64,000 nucleotides of DNA. Origin: Pogonophryne albipinna. Taxonomy: Eukaryota > Chordata > Actinopteri > Perciformes > Artedidraconidae. The first letter of the stretch is position 1, and each line of letters starts with the position of its first letter. Location of the stretch: the NCBI GenBank assembly GCA_028583405.1, contig CM053256.1, positions 24,711,325 through 24,775,324 on the forward strand. Direction: 5' to 3'. Of this stretch, positions 1 to 11,235 are shown piece after piece. The notes below the pieces were generated by a model that was not told where the DNA came from, made no database searches, and was given only the letters and a program-made list of their open reading frames with translations. The translations under genes and the position numbers were made by a program.

Positions 1-2095
1 GTTAATTAAAAACTTTATATAATGGCTATGTTTGCACATCCCTTTCAAGATTTCAAGATTTTCTAAGGTTTATTGACATATCATATACACAACTAGTGTA
101 GTTATGCAATGAATGAAAAACTTGGGTCACAGGTTCCTCAACAGTGCATTACGACATCTATCAATATGTGTGTATACCTCCACCATTAAACTGCACATTT
201 CTTATTCTATCTACATACATAAGAGTATAATTAATGTGTATAATATCAGTTAAAATAAGTGTTTCAACATAGTTAACATTGCAGGAAAGCAATATATTAG
301 ACGTTAAGTACTTTGTCAGGCTTAATATTTATCTGTAGATAGATACCCCCAAAGCTTTTTTCTTATTTGAAAGAAGACCTTAACCTAAAGTACTCTTTAA
401 TGTGTTAATAAAGGTTAATTAGTTTGTCTGTTTTGCACATCCTCCTATTAATATCTTTGTACATCCAGCACTAAACTGTTTTATTGTAGAGATCACTTAC
501 AGTATCTTCTTGATTTTTTATATTCTATATTTCTATCATTGACCTTCTACTTTCCCCCTATGAAAGTATGTACTCTTAATATTTTTTTCATCAAATAACA
601 TTATTCAACAAAAATAATTAAATGACGTGCTTTAACCACTAGGTTAACACAAGATACACACAGCATACTAATAATAACTTTGTATTATTAGTGTAGGACA
701 CTTATACATGTATAACATCTGAAGATGTGTAGTTTTATTCATGTTTTTACATAATTTTACAGGATATTGCTATACTATTTCTCATGTTTTACTTCTACAC
801 ATTAATATCTGATTTGTAAAACATCACAGACAGAAAGGCATATCCGTCATTTAATGGTAAGCTATTGAAATTGTGATTCCATAGATGTGTCTCCCATCAC
901 CCAAATCCCCTGACTATTCTCTCAACTCAGTATTTACATTCTTATATTCAAAGAAAATCAGTAATATCTTTAAAAACTACAAGTCCTTTTCTATCAGCTG
1001 TGCACCATTATGGTGTAAATATAACCTATCTACCAATTGGATCAAATATAAAAGTCAGCCGAATTACTATTGATACTGCAAGGAGACGTATTTTGTGAAA
1101 AGAAATGCAAGATGCAGTTCTTCCAGTTTGTCCAGAAGTCTTCTCATCAGGGCTCTATAAATAAAGAACTACGGCAGATGTGTAATATTTAATGCAGCCG
1201 AACCGTGTATTACAATGCCGTTATGTGATGACTTCCAAAGAGAAAAGCAAGAACACTCGGAATAAAGTATTATTATATATTTTTTAAATGTTTTCGGATA
1301 TCATATTGCATTAACATCATATCCCAACATGCATTGCGGCTAAAACATCCAATCAACGAGCTTCAAGCTGAGGATCTTGGGTAATCTGTTCAGTGGGTTT
1401 GTGGTGTGTATCGCTCGAAATGTCCCTTATAGGCCTACGTCTGTTTCCGGTGACTTTATTTACGGCTAAAAAGCCCAAGATTATAGAATTAAACAAATAA
1501 ATAAAAACAAGGATAATTGTGTGTTATTGTCGAGTAAATAACAGTGTGTTATTTAGAAAATAATTACAAATTAGAAGGAAAAAAAGATTTAAAAGAATAC
1601 AGATTTCAGTATTTTGAGGCTCTGAGCCATTTCTTTTCCTCACAGACGGAAAAAAATGTCCGACATTATACGATTTTAAATAAAAACAAATAAATAAAAA
1701 GATAAAACACTGGCATGTAATTTACGTTAGAATAAATAGAATGGTTTTGAATAATAGATGAGAGTAAAATCTACGTCACTTTACAGCCCCGCCCACTTTT
1801 GGGGAAACCAACGCTGTCATTTAACGGCGATCAAGCCTGAAGCCACAGAGATCTTCTGTTCCTGTCCTTTCTTCTTAGAGGAAGTACAGAAACACGTAAC
1901 TCTGGATTTATTTTAATGTTTGAGGTGCAATAAACGACACAGCAGCTTTTTGGCATGTTAAAAACTATTATTTTCTGCCTCGCTCATGAGAGTAACAGCT
2001 GGCGAAATTACAGCCTCGCCTACTGATTTCAAATGTGTGCTCTAAAATTATATTTATAAATGACTATTATCATTATTATAAGCAAGACAATAAAT
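1..2095. other. AT-rich non-coding DNA, no gene seen
   Basis: No convincing coding frame, RNA gene or complete transposon is visible here. The sequence is AT-rich with scattered short A and T runs; between about 1640 and 2060 it becomes slightly richer in CpG. It is read as intergenic DNA far upstream of the FOG-family exon at 36883. Old, diverged repeats may be present but could not be named. Confidence 0.6.
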
Positions 2096-2100
2096 GGCAA

Positions 2101-2243
2101 AGATATGTAGAAAATAAACGTATTTAAGATACGTTCATAATAAACGTAATGTGGGAGAAAATATGTTTCTAGAAGATATGTAGAAAATAAACGTATTTGA
2201 GATGTTCATAACGAACGTAACGTGGGAGAAAATACGTTTCTGA
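2101..2243. repeat. two-copy tandem duplication, about 73-bp unit
   Basis: Unit 1 (2101-2173) and unit 2 (2174-2243) both begin AGATATGTAGAAAATAAACG and both contain CGTAA..GTGGGAGAAAATA..GTTTCT. They differ by a few substitutions and a short deletion. This is non-coding and may be the internal part of an unrecognised transposon, because related CGTAA motifs continue to about 2290. Confidence 0.8.
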
Positions 2244-2339
2244 CTAAACGTAATTGAGAATGCAGTTTAGTTCTGTGGGAACGTAATTTTTAGGAGACAG
2301 GGTTGGTGAGGGAAGCAAGGATTTAATTTAACCCCTGAG

Positions 2340-2538
2340 ACGGGGCCGAGGCAGTGCATTGAATCACCGGATTGGACAGCGAACCAGTGAGTTGATTCAT
2401 TCAGGAAATGAAGCAGTTGCTGCTTCGGACGTCATATGTCACGTGATTTGAAGCAAGCTTCGAAGCACTGCTTCTATGGAATAGGAAGTCCAGGGTTGAA
2501 GCTCCGTTCGAAGCTTCAGTGTCAAACTGCCATCACTA
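2340..2538. mobile_element. probable hAT-type transposon end
   Basis: The stretch is rich in short self-complementary words around GAAGCTTCGAA and AAGCAGTTGCTGCTT, and finishes in TGCCATCACT, which resembles the CAGTGATGGC-type termini of teleost hAT elements read from the other side. A matching left terminus was not found, so this is called a fragment. Recognition is by general resemblance only. Confidence 0.35.
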
Positions 2539-2559
2539 GCATAGGTCTCAGATATGAAG

Positions 2560-3240
2560 GGTTTTGGTCAAATTACCAAACAGATCACCCATTCTAGCCA
2601 TGCCTCATATCCCTCTATTTCTCTTTCTGTTATAAAAGTGCTGATTCTGGGTATAAAGCTTCTTTTTTTTACTGAAAAAAATTAAAATAAGAGGGGGCGG
2701 AGCTTATGCCGGCTCATGCGGGACCTGGCAGATACTGTCTAAAATGCTGCGGTGATGAAACGCAAGGATTATTAGATCAAGGATTATTAGATCAAGGATT
2801 ATTTCTGAAACATTATGGAGCTCAAAGGCTTTCTCTCTTGCGGGTTATACCACAAGGTGAGTTCCTTTTTATATCCTGCTTCTTTACACATGCTCTCTCC
2901 TGTACAGCTTAGCTCTGAGTGTTAGCGATGCTTGCTAATGTAAACAAAGACTATTACGTCCAAAACACGTCGGGAATTGTTTCTGATACAGCGACGTTTC
3001 TGATAGTGCCGTGGGTCCACCATCCGATATGACGTAAATTACGTCATATCGGATGGCAAATCTGGATCAGCTCCGTTGTACCGCCGTTTTTAGAGATTTG
3101 AACACAGAGGAAAAGAGAGAGGGTTTTATTTTCTTACGCTACGTGAGTTCCCTGACACACCAGGACACCTATTTATGTATAAAAGACATCAAAAAGTGCA
3201 TTTTGCATGATAGGTCCACTTTAAGTTCTCCTTTTGTTAT
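2560..3240. mobile_element. non-autonomous transposon-like segment
   Basis: The right end (GCATGATAGGTCCACTTTAA, ending near 3234) resembles the ends of small teleost TTAA-target elements, as seen more clearly at 13309-13723. Inside are a three-fold 15-bp repeat beginning at 2763 (CAAGGATTATTAGAT) and a near-perfect palindrome at 3020-3056. An open frame crosses 2706-2912 but has no recognisable domain. No matching left terminus was identified, so the left limit is approximate. Confidence 0.4.
3020..3056. repeat. 37-bp perfect palindrome
   Basis: The arm CCATCCGATATGACGTAA is followed by a single A and then by its exact reverse complement: 18-bp arms with a 1-base centre. It contains two TGACGTAA/TTACGTCA words, which resemble CREB/ATF half-sites. 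It sits inside a transposon-like segment, so a junction of head-to-head copies is a simpler explanation than a host regulatory site. Confidence 0.9.
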
Positions 3241-3269
3241 GCATAGTTTGTCCTCGTTGTGTGCGCTTT

Positions 3270-3406
3270 TTGTTAATTCCAGTACCTACTCTGTTAAAAG
3301 GAATTTCCTGATCTTTGAAATTAAATACTTTTTTTACATTTAAGACTTTGTCTCAGGGTCGTGCTTTTGGGTCCATCAGTTTGTGTTGAGGTCCTGACAC
3401 ATTATC
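3270..3406 (+). mobile_element. possible 3' end of an LTR (remnant)
   Basis: The order of features is like that of the clearer LTR at 19219-19586: an A/T-rich AATTAAAT polyadenylation-like word, a T-rich run, a TTTGGGTCC word and a terminal CCTGACA. The sequences are not closely similar, no TG-start partner was found, and no target duplication is visible. Low-confidence remnant. Confidence 0.25.
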
Positions 3407-4322
3407 ATGTATTTGTGTTAACCCCATTATAGCAGATGCCACATTGAATGGATGAACACATGTATGCATCAATAATTACAACGGAGTAGGGATGGGTATC
3501 GAGAACCGCTACTAAGTCAGTACGGGTACCTGATTGGACGGTATTGGTATACCGTTAAGCCGCTGGACAAACGGTGCTGCTATCGGTATATGAATTACGC
3601 TACTTCCTTAGTTTAAACAATTCTGGTTGGTTGGGATGGGAACCCTCATCCCGTGTGACGTATCCGGTTTGAGTACCACTCTGATTGGCAACTGTGAATG
3701 CCACTCGTCATCTCTCCTAACAGCTCTCTTATTATTGTGAGACTTCCGGGGACAGACCATAGGGGCAGACGCAACCTCTTGCAAGAAACAGCGTCTCAAG
3801 GCTTCTTAACATTTAACAACCTATTAATGATACATACCCACTTAACAGGAAGAAACTCAGCTAACAGACTATATTAACCATTTTACCTACACGGAACAGA
3901 AGTCCAACACCAAGAGTCTAAAATCAACACTTAGCAAAACGGGCTAACAGGGCTAACGGCTACTTTAGCACATTACTGGCAAAAGCAATCTTTTCTACGT
4001 CATTTTATCTGCACAAACAACATATCACATGAAAGCTGAGATTCCGTATAAGTCTCATCACCAGAGATGGGGTCGTTCCTAAAAAAAAGTAACATATTAC
4101 ATATTACTTTTTAAATAAAAGCAATATATTACACTACTTCGTTACTCTCCACACATCGTTACTTTACTCGTTACTTTACTCGCTACTTTACTCGCAGGGC
4201 CGGCCCGCCCCTCCCTACAGGCAGATCACGCAGACTGCTAAAGTTTCAATTGTTCTCTTTAGTTCAGTTTCCTTTGTCGCATAAGACTGATCCAGATAGC
4301 TCCTGAATGTTTTCCTATCTGA

Positions 4323-4610
4323 CTATGGCTGTCCTCTGTCTCCTGCTATCTGTATTTTGCTCAGTATATCTCTGAACAATGGTGATTCCACTGTGCAAAT
4401 GGGCAACATTTCCTCTACTATGAAGGATGCTACAAGCCTGTCCATCTCTGCTTTGGTTACCGGTCCTCCAAATTCAAATTTGTGTTGCTTCGGGGTCGGC
4501 GGCGACGCACTCACAACATCCTCACTCTGGGTTTGGGGGTCCTTAGCTATTAGCTTCACCTTAGCATGTGTTCTTTGCAGGTGCTTTTTGAGGTTTGACG
4601 TGGTGTTTAC
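4323..4610 (-). pseudogene. hAT transposase fragment, BED finger end plus linker
   Basis: The minus-strand frame contains TSNLKKHLQRTH, the histidine half of a BED zinc finger. It is followed by a Ser/Pro/Gln linker and then by FIVEEMLPICTVESPLFRDIL, which matches the start of the hAT/ZBED core domain where ZBED proteins have a similar 'STVE..FR.L' segment. The frame stops at 4323, after roughly 95 residues; complete transposases of this family have about 600. Upstream, the frame runs into the nested element at 4611. A Cys-x2-Cys pair in the same orientation lies at 5860-5871, on the far side of that insertion, and fits the missing half of the finger. This is a dead transposon gene, not a host ZBED gene. 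Confidence 0.75.
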
Positions 4611-5798
4611 CAGTGGCGGCGCTAGGGGGTGGCTACTTGGGCTCAAGCCCCGGATGTTTTCTGAAAAGCTCCGGATGTTTCACTTAAAAAAAAAAAAAAC
4701 GTCTCGGGAGTAATGTGCAGTACCGGAGTCCACCAGAGAGGCATCCGCTGCGGGACATTAGCCTGCGTACTGCGTAGCCTGCCCTGAAGTAGAAGTGATC
4801 CTTCCTAGTGCCTGACGAGTTTTAAGCTAATAGCCTATACAGTTATGGATATTAGAAAGTTATTGTCATTGAAGCAGGCGCCATAAGCTGCAGCAGCAGC
4901 AGAATCAGCAGCTGACAACAATGTCATCACCAGCAGTGAAGAAATGGATGATGTTTCAGGTTTGTGAATCTAATGGTGATGTCTGCACTCTGGCTGACTG
5001 AGTAAGAAGTGAAAAAGAGTGATGTGACGTTAATGTTATAGCTAGTAAACATAGAGTAACCACACTAAGTAGGCTATACCCTTATGTTAGTATGTATACA
5101 GAAAATGACAAAAAATTATCCTAAGATGTAACGTTAACCCTTCATACCTCAGTCTACTTTTAAGACACTAAAATAACATATTCCATTTTTTATTTTGTTT
5201 TCGCGCGTGGAATTATACCGGCTCTCGTTTCAGTACACATAACAACGGAACTGACAAGCAACCCTCTTAATCAGACTCCGATTGGCTGTGACTGCATCCA
5301 CTCAGAGTGTCCGATTCAGAAACGTGACTCTTACACATTTTTTACGTCACAAACAAAGATGGTGGATGAGAATAGATCTATAAAACGATAAGCAATGCGC
5401 CAGAATCAAGGTGAGACTATCCGCATCCTTTAAAACTCTACGCACATTCGTTTCACCTTAATAAGTAAACGACTGTTTGAGTGAGTTAAGGCATTAGTTT
5501 GCTTCATTAAAGGGTGTTAATGAGTGTTCTCCAGTACCTTTTGTCCGCTTTAAGGTGTTATTATAGGGTTAATGTTGCTCTCAAAGTGCACCAGATTGAT
5601 GCTTTCAACTTCAATATTTAAATAAAAATCTTCCCGGGGGCATGCCCCCGGACCCCCAGAGAGGAGGCGACGACCCCCCTAAAGGATGTTTGGTCCACCC
5701 CCCACTTATAAAAAATAGCACTGTACCCCTGCACCCCACCCCCCACAACAACTCCTGGGCTAAGCCCCGGATCTCCTACAATCCTAAATCCGCCACTG
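4611..5798 (+). mobile_element. second-level nested hAT-like element
   Basis: The ends CAGTGGCGG (4611) and CCGCCACTG (5790-5798) are perfect inverted repeats, and both ends carry an AAGCCCCGGAT-like word in opposite orientation a little further in. It splits the BED finger of the surrounding transposase. Flanking 8-mers (GTGTTTAC, CCTCCACC) do not match. At 4845 a short + strand frame begins MDIRKLLSLKQ and stops after 13 codons; this resembles the first residues of TTF-finger hAT transposases, so the element is probably an internally deleted, decayed relative. Confidence 0.75.
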
Positions 5799-6662
5799 CC
5801 TCCACCCCTCGAAAGTTATCGCCATGTTTATGCAGCACTGCACGTGGAGATGTGGACGCGCAAATCGTGCAGATTACGTAGATATAAACCTGCGGCGGAA
5901 ACCCCTTTTGTATGTCAGTTTGATTATGACTGATTTTAGTAAGTAACGAAGTAACGCGTGTCGGGGCAATGTTAGTAGCCTAACTGTAGTGTGATTACTG
6001 AATTATAAAAGTAGCGCGTTACACTACTCCATTACCGACAAAAGTAATATTATTACAGTGCGGTACACCCAACTCTGCTCATCACTGTACGACCAAAACT
6101 CACTGAACTAGCAGCCAGGAAGAGCAAGAAAACAACTTCACTTTACGTAGCCATGATGATAATTATGTCTTACCTTTGCTGTTTTGTGATCAAAAGTTGT
6201 GTTTAAGGGCATAAAAACAGTTAATCCAATGTCTCTGTGTAATTTTAAAATGATTACTGATAATCCATCATTACAATTATAAATAATAAACGCAATAAAC
6301 TGATTATAATGGTTAGCCGACCGGAGCTTCCGGTTTAGGAGGTGCGCACGCAGCGTCTCGTTTTAACTGAATAATGGTCATGTTTACATGAATTTATGAA
6401 CTGCCCCTAATTACCGCCCCCTTTCCAGAGACACACTGTCAAACACACTCATACCTGCTTGGGATGACATTGAAAAAGTTACATTAAATAATAAATACAA
6501 ATAAATTACAATAAAATGACTGTTGTTTAATCTTCACATCTTGTAATCATGTCTATAATTTTGACCACCAAATTATTGAAAATTATCGATAAGAGTATCG
6601 AAAAATACCAGCATCGATAAGCAGTATCGGTATCGATACAATCCCAACGATACCCATCCCTA

Positions 6663-7395
6663 GTCATGAAGAATATGTTTCTCTGTTGTCCACGTTCATA
6701 AAGCATAAAGCAACAGCATCAGAGCACGGTGCAGAGTCTCTAGATGAGTTTACAGTAGTCCCTCGTTCTTATACATCCATGTCGTCCGCTCACTCCGCTG
6801 TATAGAAAACTGTAGTTTCCCCACAGCAGCAGACGCACATTCATGAAGTCCGCTGGCGCATCATAAACACGTCGGATAGTGAAAGTGCAGTCGGATTCTC
6901 AAAGCACTGCAGTCTCTTCTCCTAAATCCTATTGAATTATCCTATCCACTATCCCTTAACCCTGTGACGTTTCACACAGAGGTCAAGGAATAGACGATAG
7001 GGATAGACGATAGGAGCTGATTTTTGGATTATTCGACCGCAACCCCAGTGTGGCATCTTTTTAATCACTGCTCCCCCTGGTGCATTCATGACCCATTGCA
7101 GCTGGTTTCCTTATAATTTATCAAGGGGGCGTATCAAGTCATGCGGGGGGTTTTCCTTTCTGCGAGGATCGACTCCATGCCGATCACGGCCCCACTGCGG
7201 TAGGGACGTCCGAAATTAGGTGCTACATCTGTACATTAAATAATAATAATAATACAAATAATAATAATGCATTTGATTTATATAGCGCTTTTCCTGGTGC
7301 TCAAAGCGCTTAAGCAAAGCATGTAAACATGTCACAGTAGAGGCACAAAATACAAATATGAATAAAAAATGTGGCATTATAGGGTCCCTTTAAAT
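6663..7395. repeat. repeat-like DNA with LINE-tail-like motif
   Basis: This stretch holds two tandem GATAGGGATAGACGATAGG-like words near 6993-7013, an (AAT)n-rich tract at 7238-7267, and a TTTATATAGCGCTTTTC..CTCAAAGCGCTTA segment (7275-7311). The last is very like the 3' tails of teleost LINE/SINE families. The right end GCATTATAGGGTCCCTTTAA (about 7374-7393) looks like the terminus of a TTAA-target element. No coding frame is supported. Confidence 0.45.
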
Positions 7396-10300
7396 TTGCA
7401 TCTGTAGCCAGTCGTCTGTTATCAATGACAGTTTTTCTTAAATATTAAGATAAAATAAACGTAATCCCATACTGAGAGATTAATTTCATGGTAAAAAATA
7501 TATAAAAAAATATATAAATAACTACAAAGAAAGAGAATGTTTAAATGCTTTTAAATAACAAGTGCTGCCATTACAGATAAACCAGATTTTATACATTTCC
7601 AAAAAAAGGACAAAAAGAATAACACATTTGTTCCTTCTATTGTGACAAGCGGAGGCCTATATTGCATTACTGAAATATTGCAGTTATCTACAGGCCACTG
7701 CTTTATCTCCACTGAAGATTTAGTGGATTCCACCAGTTCTACTGCCTGCCATTGATATAGATAGAAAACATGAGGTCATCATAAGCATCACCATTTAGAT
7801 ATCTACGAGTGTTGGATGTGAAAAGCTCTCAGCGTCCATCCAAAGTGATAGCGTGTCGTTTTCATCTACATTATATCAACCCTCGTCTGTACCACAAAGA
7901 TGTAATTGCATCACTCAACAAGCAGGTTAAGAGACGGGGTGGGAGAAATTAACATTTTTTCTTTCTTTTTTTTACATTACAGATTTCCCTAGTTGTTTTA
8001 ATAACCCATCTCAAACCTGTGATCTAATCTACGGGAACAGTGGAAGTAATTAAAGTTGAAATTAATTACCGTCTGTGCCTGATATTCTAATAACGGCTTT
8101 GAGTTTTTGTAGCAGGAAGTTGATATTTTGTCATCCGTGTTTTATCTCTCACGGCCGTGCGTGATTGTCTGCTCTTACAGATTATTAATGTAGCCAGGAA
8201 GGGAGCAGGAAATGGCAGATAAAGGCGCAGAGACTTTCCTTTCTTGCGCTCCTCCTGACCACAGTGGCCCCTCTTGACAGCTCCAAGCCCCTCCCCCCCT
8301 CCTCCTCCACCACCAGCCCTCCTCTTTTAACAGTTCCCTTTATCATGACAGTATTTAGAGGAGATACGGTAAGACTGAGCAGGCCTTATGACTGCTTTTG
8401 ATAGAAATTATACAATTGTTCATTAGCGGCTAAGATAATGCCCTCCCCCCCAAGCACCACACACCCCCTACCCTCAGCTCTGCTTCCCCTTTGGGATCTC
8501 ATTTAAGACCCGCAGCGTTCAGCAGTGCATACTGCAAGGGCTGTAGATGTGACACCACACAGGACCCGCCGCAGACATGCAGCTGGAAATGTCAAGTTAA
8601 GTGAAGGGAACTGTTCGGCCTGAACACTCTGGTAAGCAGGGTGTACCTCCCTGTGGGGGTGGGCAGGGGGGGGGGGGGATGTGCTCCCACCGCCCGGGTC
8701 TGTCACTCTTACAGTGGCTATCGTGTTTTTTAATGAAAAATGGTCAACTAAAATCAAATATTAAGCTTTGATAACCATGTTGGAGGAGCAGTGTCTTTTG
8801 AAGCGGAAATAACCTTTCAGCTCTCTTTATTCTGTCTCGCTTCGCACCAACTCAGGAGCTTCAAGTTTGCTCCACTCGCCTTCAAGATAACGTCAACGCT
8901 TGGATACTCATGCCCTGTTAGATCTCATCAAGCCGTGCTGTAACTGCTGTTCAATGCATTTCACCAGGGAACAACTAAATGAGCTGTAATTCCTGGTAAT
9001 TGATTTTTTCTTTTTTGGTTGAATCCACTTTCTGTCAAATAGATGCATCTATTTCTTGAGAAGTGCGAAACTCCCTACATTTCTCAGAATACTTTGAAAC
9101 CCTTCACAAATATGACCTGAATCAAGGCTGCAACCTTTGAAAAAACAAAAAGTAAGACCCTTTTTCCTGTTGAAGATCTTATGAAGCTAAAACTAACTTT
9201 TTTTGGTCTCATGCGACCCAACAATATGATATCCCTGTCTCCAAAAACATACCTTGCCTTTGACAACAAAACTAACATAACGTACCTTACTTACATCACG
9301 TTACCTACGTTTTGTTGTATGGCAAAGTATGCTAATTACATTTCTTGTTCCAAAAAAATCAAGCAACCCCTTTGGCAACTCTTTTCCAATAGAAGTAGCT
9401 AGCAGCATTAGCTCTAAAAGTCGCTAAATGTAGCACGATAGTCCCAAGTTGGCAATTGGCATCCCTCCAAAGCCATTACCCCAAATTCATCCATATAAAT
9501 GTTAAGATGTCAGTAATTAAAATAGCAAACACAGACAAATCACAACAAATATATCATTATATAAATATGTTATGGACATATTCAACAGGAACCAGTTTTC
9601 AACAAAGCCTATTACAGCCTATGTGTTATATTATATATATTTACTGTTCAGTAAAAATTAAAATAACTGGTCTGTCAGTCACATTGTAAAATGAATAAAA
9701 AAACACAGCCGAATCTATCTTCCTTGCCAAGACTGAAGTTGGGGGACAAACAGCCACTTTCCCCCTGTCTCCTGGATCAGCTATAAGACGATTTCAATGA
9801 CATGCAGAAGATCAACTGTTGGGAGAGTGAGGACTGCGAGACAGGGGCTTAGAATCGCGGCCGGATCAGAATGAGATGAACATACAATCAGAGGCAAAGC
9901 CACACGGGCTTATCTGCCCTTTCACGATGGCTGTCATCATTTGAGTTCCCTCGGCTGCTCCTCCGCCAAGATGAGAAGGCTTTCTGGCAGAACCGGAAAG
10001 TTTCTCTTTTTCTTGCTTCAGAAAAAAGTTTTGGATGAGGAAACTTGCGAGGCCCGACAAAGGCGCACATGAAAGTCCTTGAGAAGGGGGTAGAGCGAAA
10101 AAAGAGAAGTCGGGAAGTGTCAACCTGGGTGAGAATGACAGAATAAAATACAAGGAGGGCGAGATATCGAGCTGCGGGGCATACAGAGCTCGCTTAAATA
10201 ATGCATGGATCTGTGGAGGCATGGCTTTGGAACACATGCAGCCTTTTTAGAATAACGTTTATTTTCAATTACAAGCTGCTCTTCTCTCTCTCCTTTCTCA

Positions 10301-11130
10301 ATTAGATCAATTTTTTGGGATGTTTTGAACATTGAAACCAACTTTTTCCTTCCACGACGTCCCGCTGTGATATTTAATGTCCATATACAGCGTGTAGCAT
10401 ATAGGTTATGCTAACCTGAGGTGTTCTTCCAAAAAACAGCATCTCTCGGGTGTGGTTTTGATGTGAGCTACTGATGGACTGCCGGCATATGTCACAAACA
10501 CTTCATACAAAACCTCATTTGGCATTAGTGTTGTCGGGCAGTGTGGGAGATCTGTAACATGAGATGGATCCATTTCAGCGCACATCACTGAACATATCCC
10601 ATACAAGGCTGTGGCCAGTGTTTATAGTTTACCCCCTGTGAGGTATTGGCATCCAGTAGCGGCTCTATATCTGAGACAGTATGGTGGTTGTGTAGTCTTT
10701 TCCCATGTGAGCCCTGCTATGCGAGGTGATTAGAGCATCTCTGTCAGTGGCTGAGGGGACAGATGGAGCAACAGAGGACTTTCTGGAGAGGCTATGGTAA
10801 TTAGGAGTGAAAGGAGAGAAAATGGCGTCGTCAGAGCAACTGGGTTCAGGGAGAAGCTTTAAACAACACTATTCAAGGGGTGCGGGGATTTGTATGCCCT
10901 TTGGCCAGTCAGCGTGGCATTGTTATGTTCGTGTTAACATGTTTCTCACATGCTGGGAGGTTCTCCCCACAGTATCAGGATTATAATACAAAACTATATA
11001 AAAAAGATTTCATGATTTGCAGTACAAATGTGTTTTCTAATATGCAAGGGTTAGCTTCAGCCAAACCAAAGCAAACTGTATAAATGTGGATGATTATATG
11101 AGTGACATGGATACCCCAAATTTGCCATTA
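7396..11130. other. gene-desert DNA with candidate conserved stretches
   Basis: No exon or RNA gene is recognised. Between about 8030 and 8240 the sequence has AATTAATTACC, TTTATCTCTCACGG and CAGATAAAGG words with balanced base composition, which is the look of a vertebrate conserved non-coding element. C-rich tracts occur at 8290-8315 and 8445-8460, and a 15-base G run at 8669-8677 and neighbours. The overlapping minus-strand frames at 9866-10341 have no domain and mutually conflict, so they are treated as chance. Confidence 0.45.
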
Positions 11131-11235
11131 GAGGTAAGGCAAGCAAGGCATGTTTATTTGTATAACACCTTCCAACACAAGGCAATTCAAAGCGAAAACA
11201 CATTCTAAAATGGCATTTAAAAACAGTCATTAAAA
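11131..11235 (+). repeat. LINE/SINE 3'-tail-like fragment
   Basis: The words CAAGGCATGTTTATTTGTAT, then CACAAGGCAATTCAAAG, then CATTAAAAAGCAAAAAGG follow the order seen in the conserved tails of a widespread teleost retroposon family (in which TTTATTTGTATAGCAC and CAATTCAAAGTGCTT are usual). No coding part accompanies it, as expected for a 5'-truncated copy. Confidence 0.5.

Larger units (their letters stand above)
4062..6077 (-). mobile_element. hAT transposon (ZBED-type) with 8-bp target duplication
   Basis: The left end CAGAGATGGG and right end CCCAACTCTG form short inverted repeats. The element is flanked on both sides by CTCATCAC (4054-4061 and 6078-6085), an exact 8-bp target duplication as made by hAT transposases. 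Subterminal regions contain repeated GTTACTTTACTCG and GTAACGCG words typical of teleost hAT ends. It carries a broken minus-strand BED-finger transposase and is itself interrupted by 4611-5798, leaving about 830 bp of its own sequence. It is certainly non-functional as it stands. Confidence 0.9.
3487..6662. mobile_element. outer DNA transposon of a three-level nest
   Basis: The left end TAGGGATGGGTATCG (3487) and right end CGATACCCATCCCTA (ending 6662) are inverted copies. Just inside both ends are further words built from GGTATCG and TATCGGTAT. The flanking 8-mers (CAACGGAG and GTCATGAA) do not match, so no target duplication supports the boundary. The element's own sequence is 3487-4061 and 6086-6662; the remainder is a later insertion (4062-6077) plus its target duplication. 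No transposase of its own was recognised, so it is probably non-autonomous. Confidence 0.7.

Noticed and set aside
4323..4646. Host ZBED gene on the minus strand
   Set aside because: The frame is short, its first residues come from a nested transposon, and it sits inside an element with exact hAT target duplications.
3418..7393. A single large TTAA element running from TTAA at 3418 to GGGTCCCTTTAA near 7393, enclosing the whole nest
   Set aside because: The possible left end (CCCCATTATAGC) matches the right terminus only weakly, so the boundary could not be supported.
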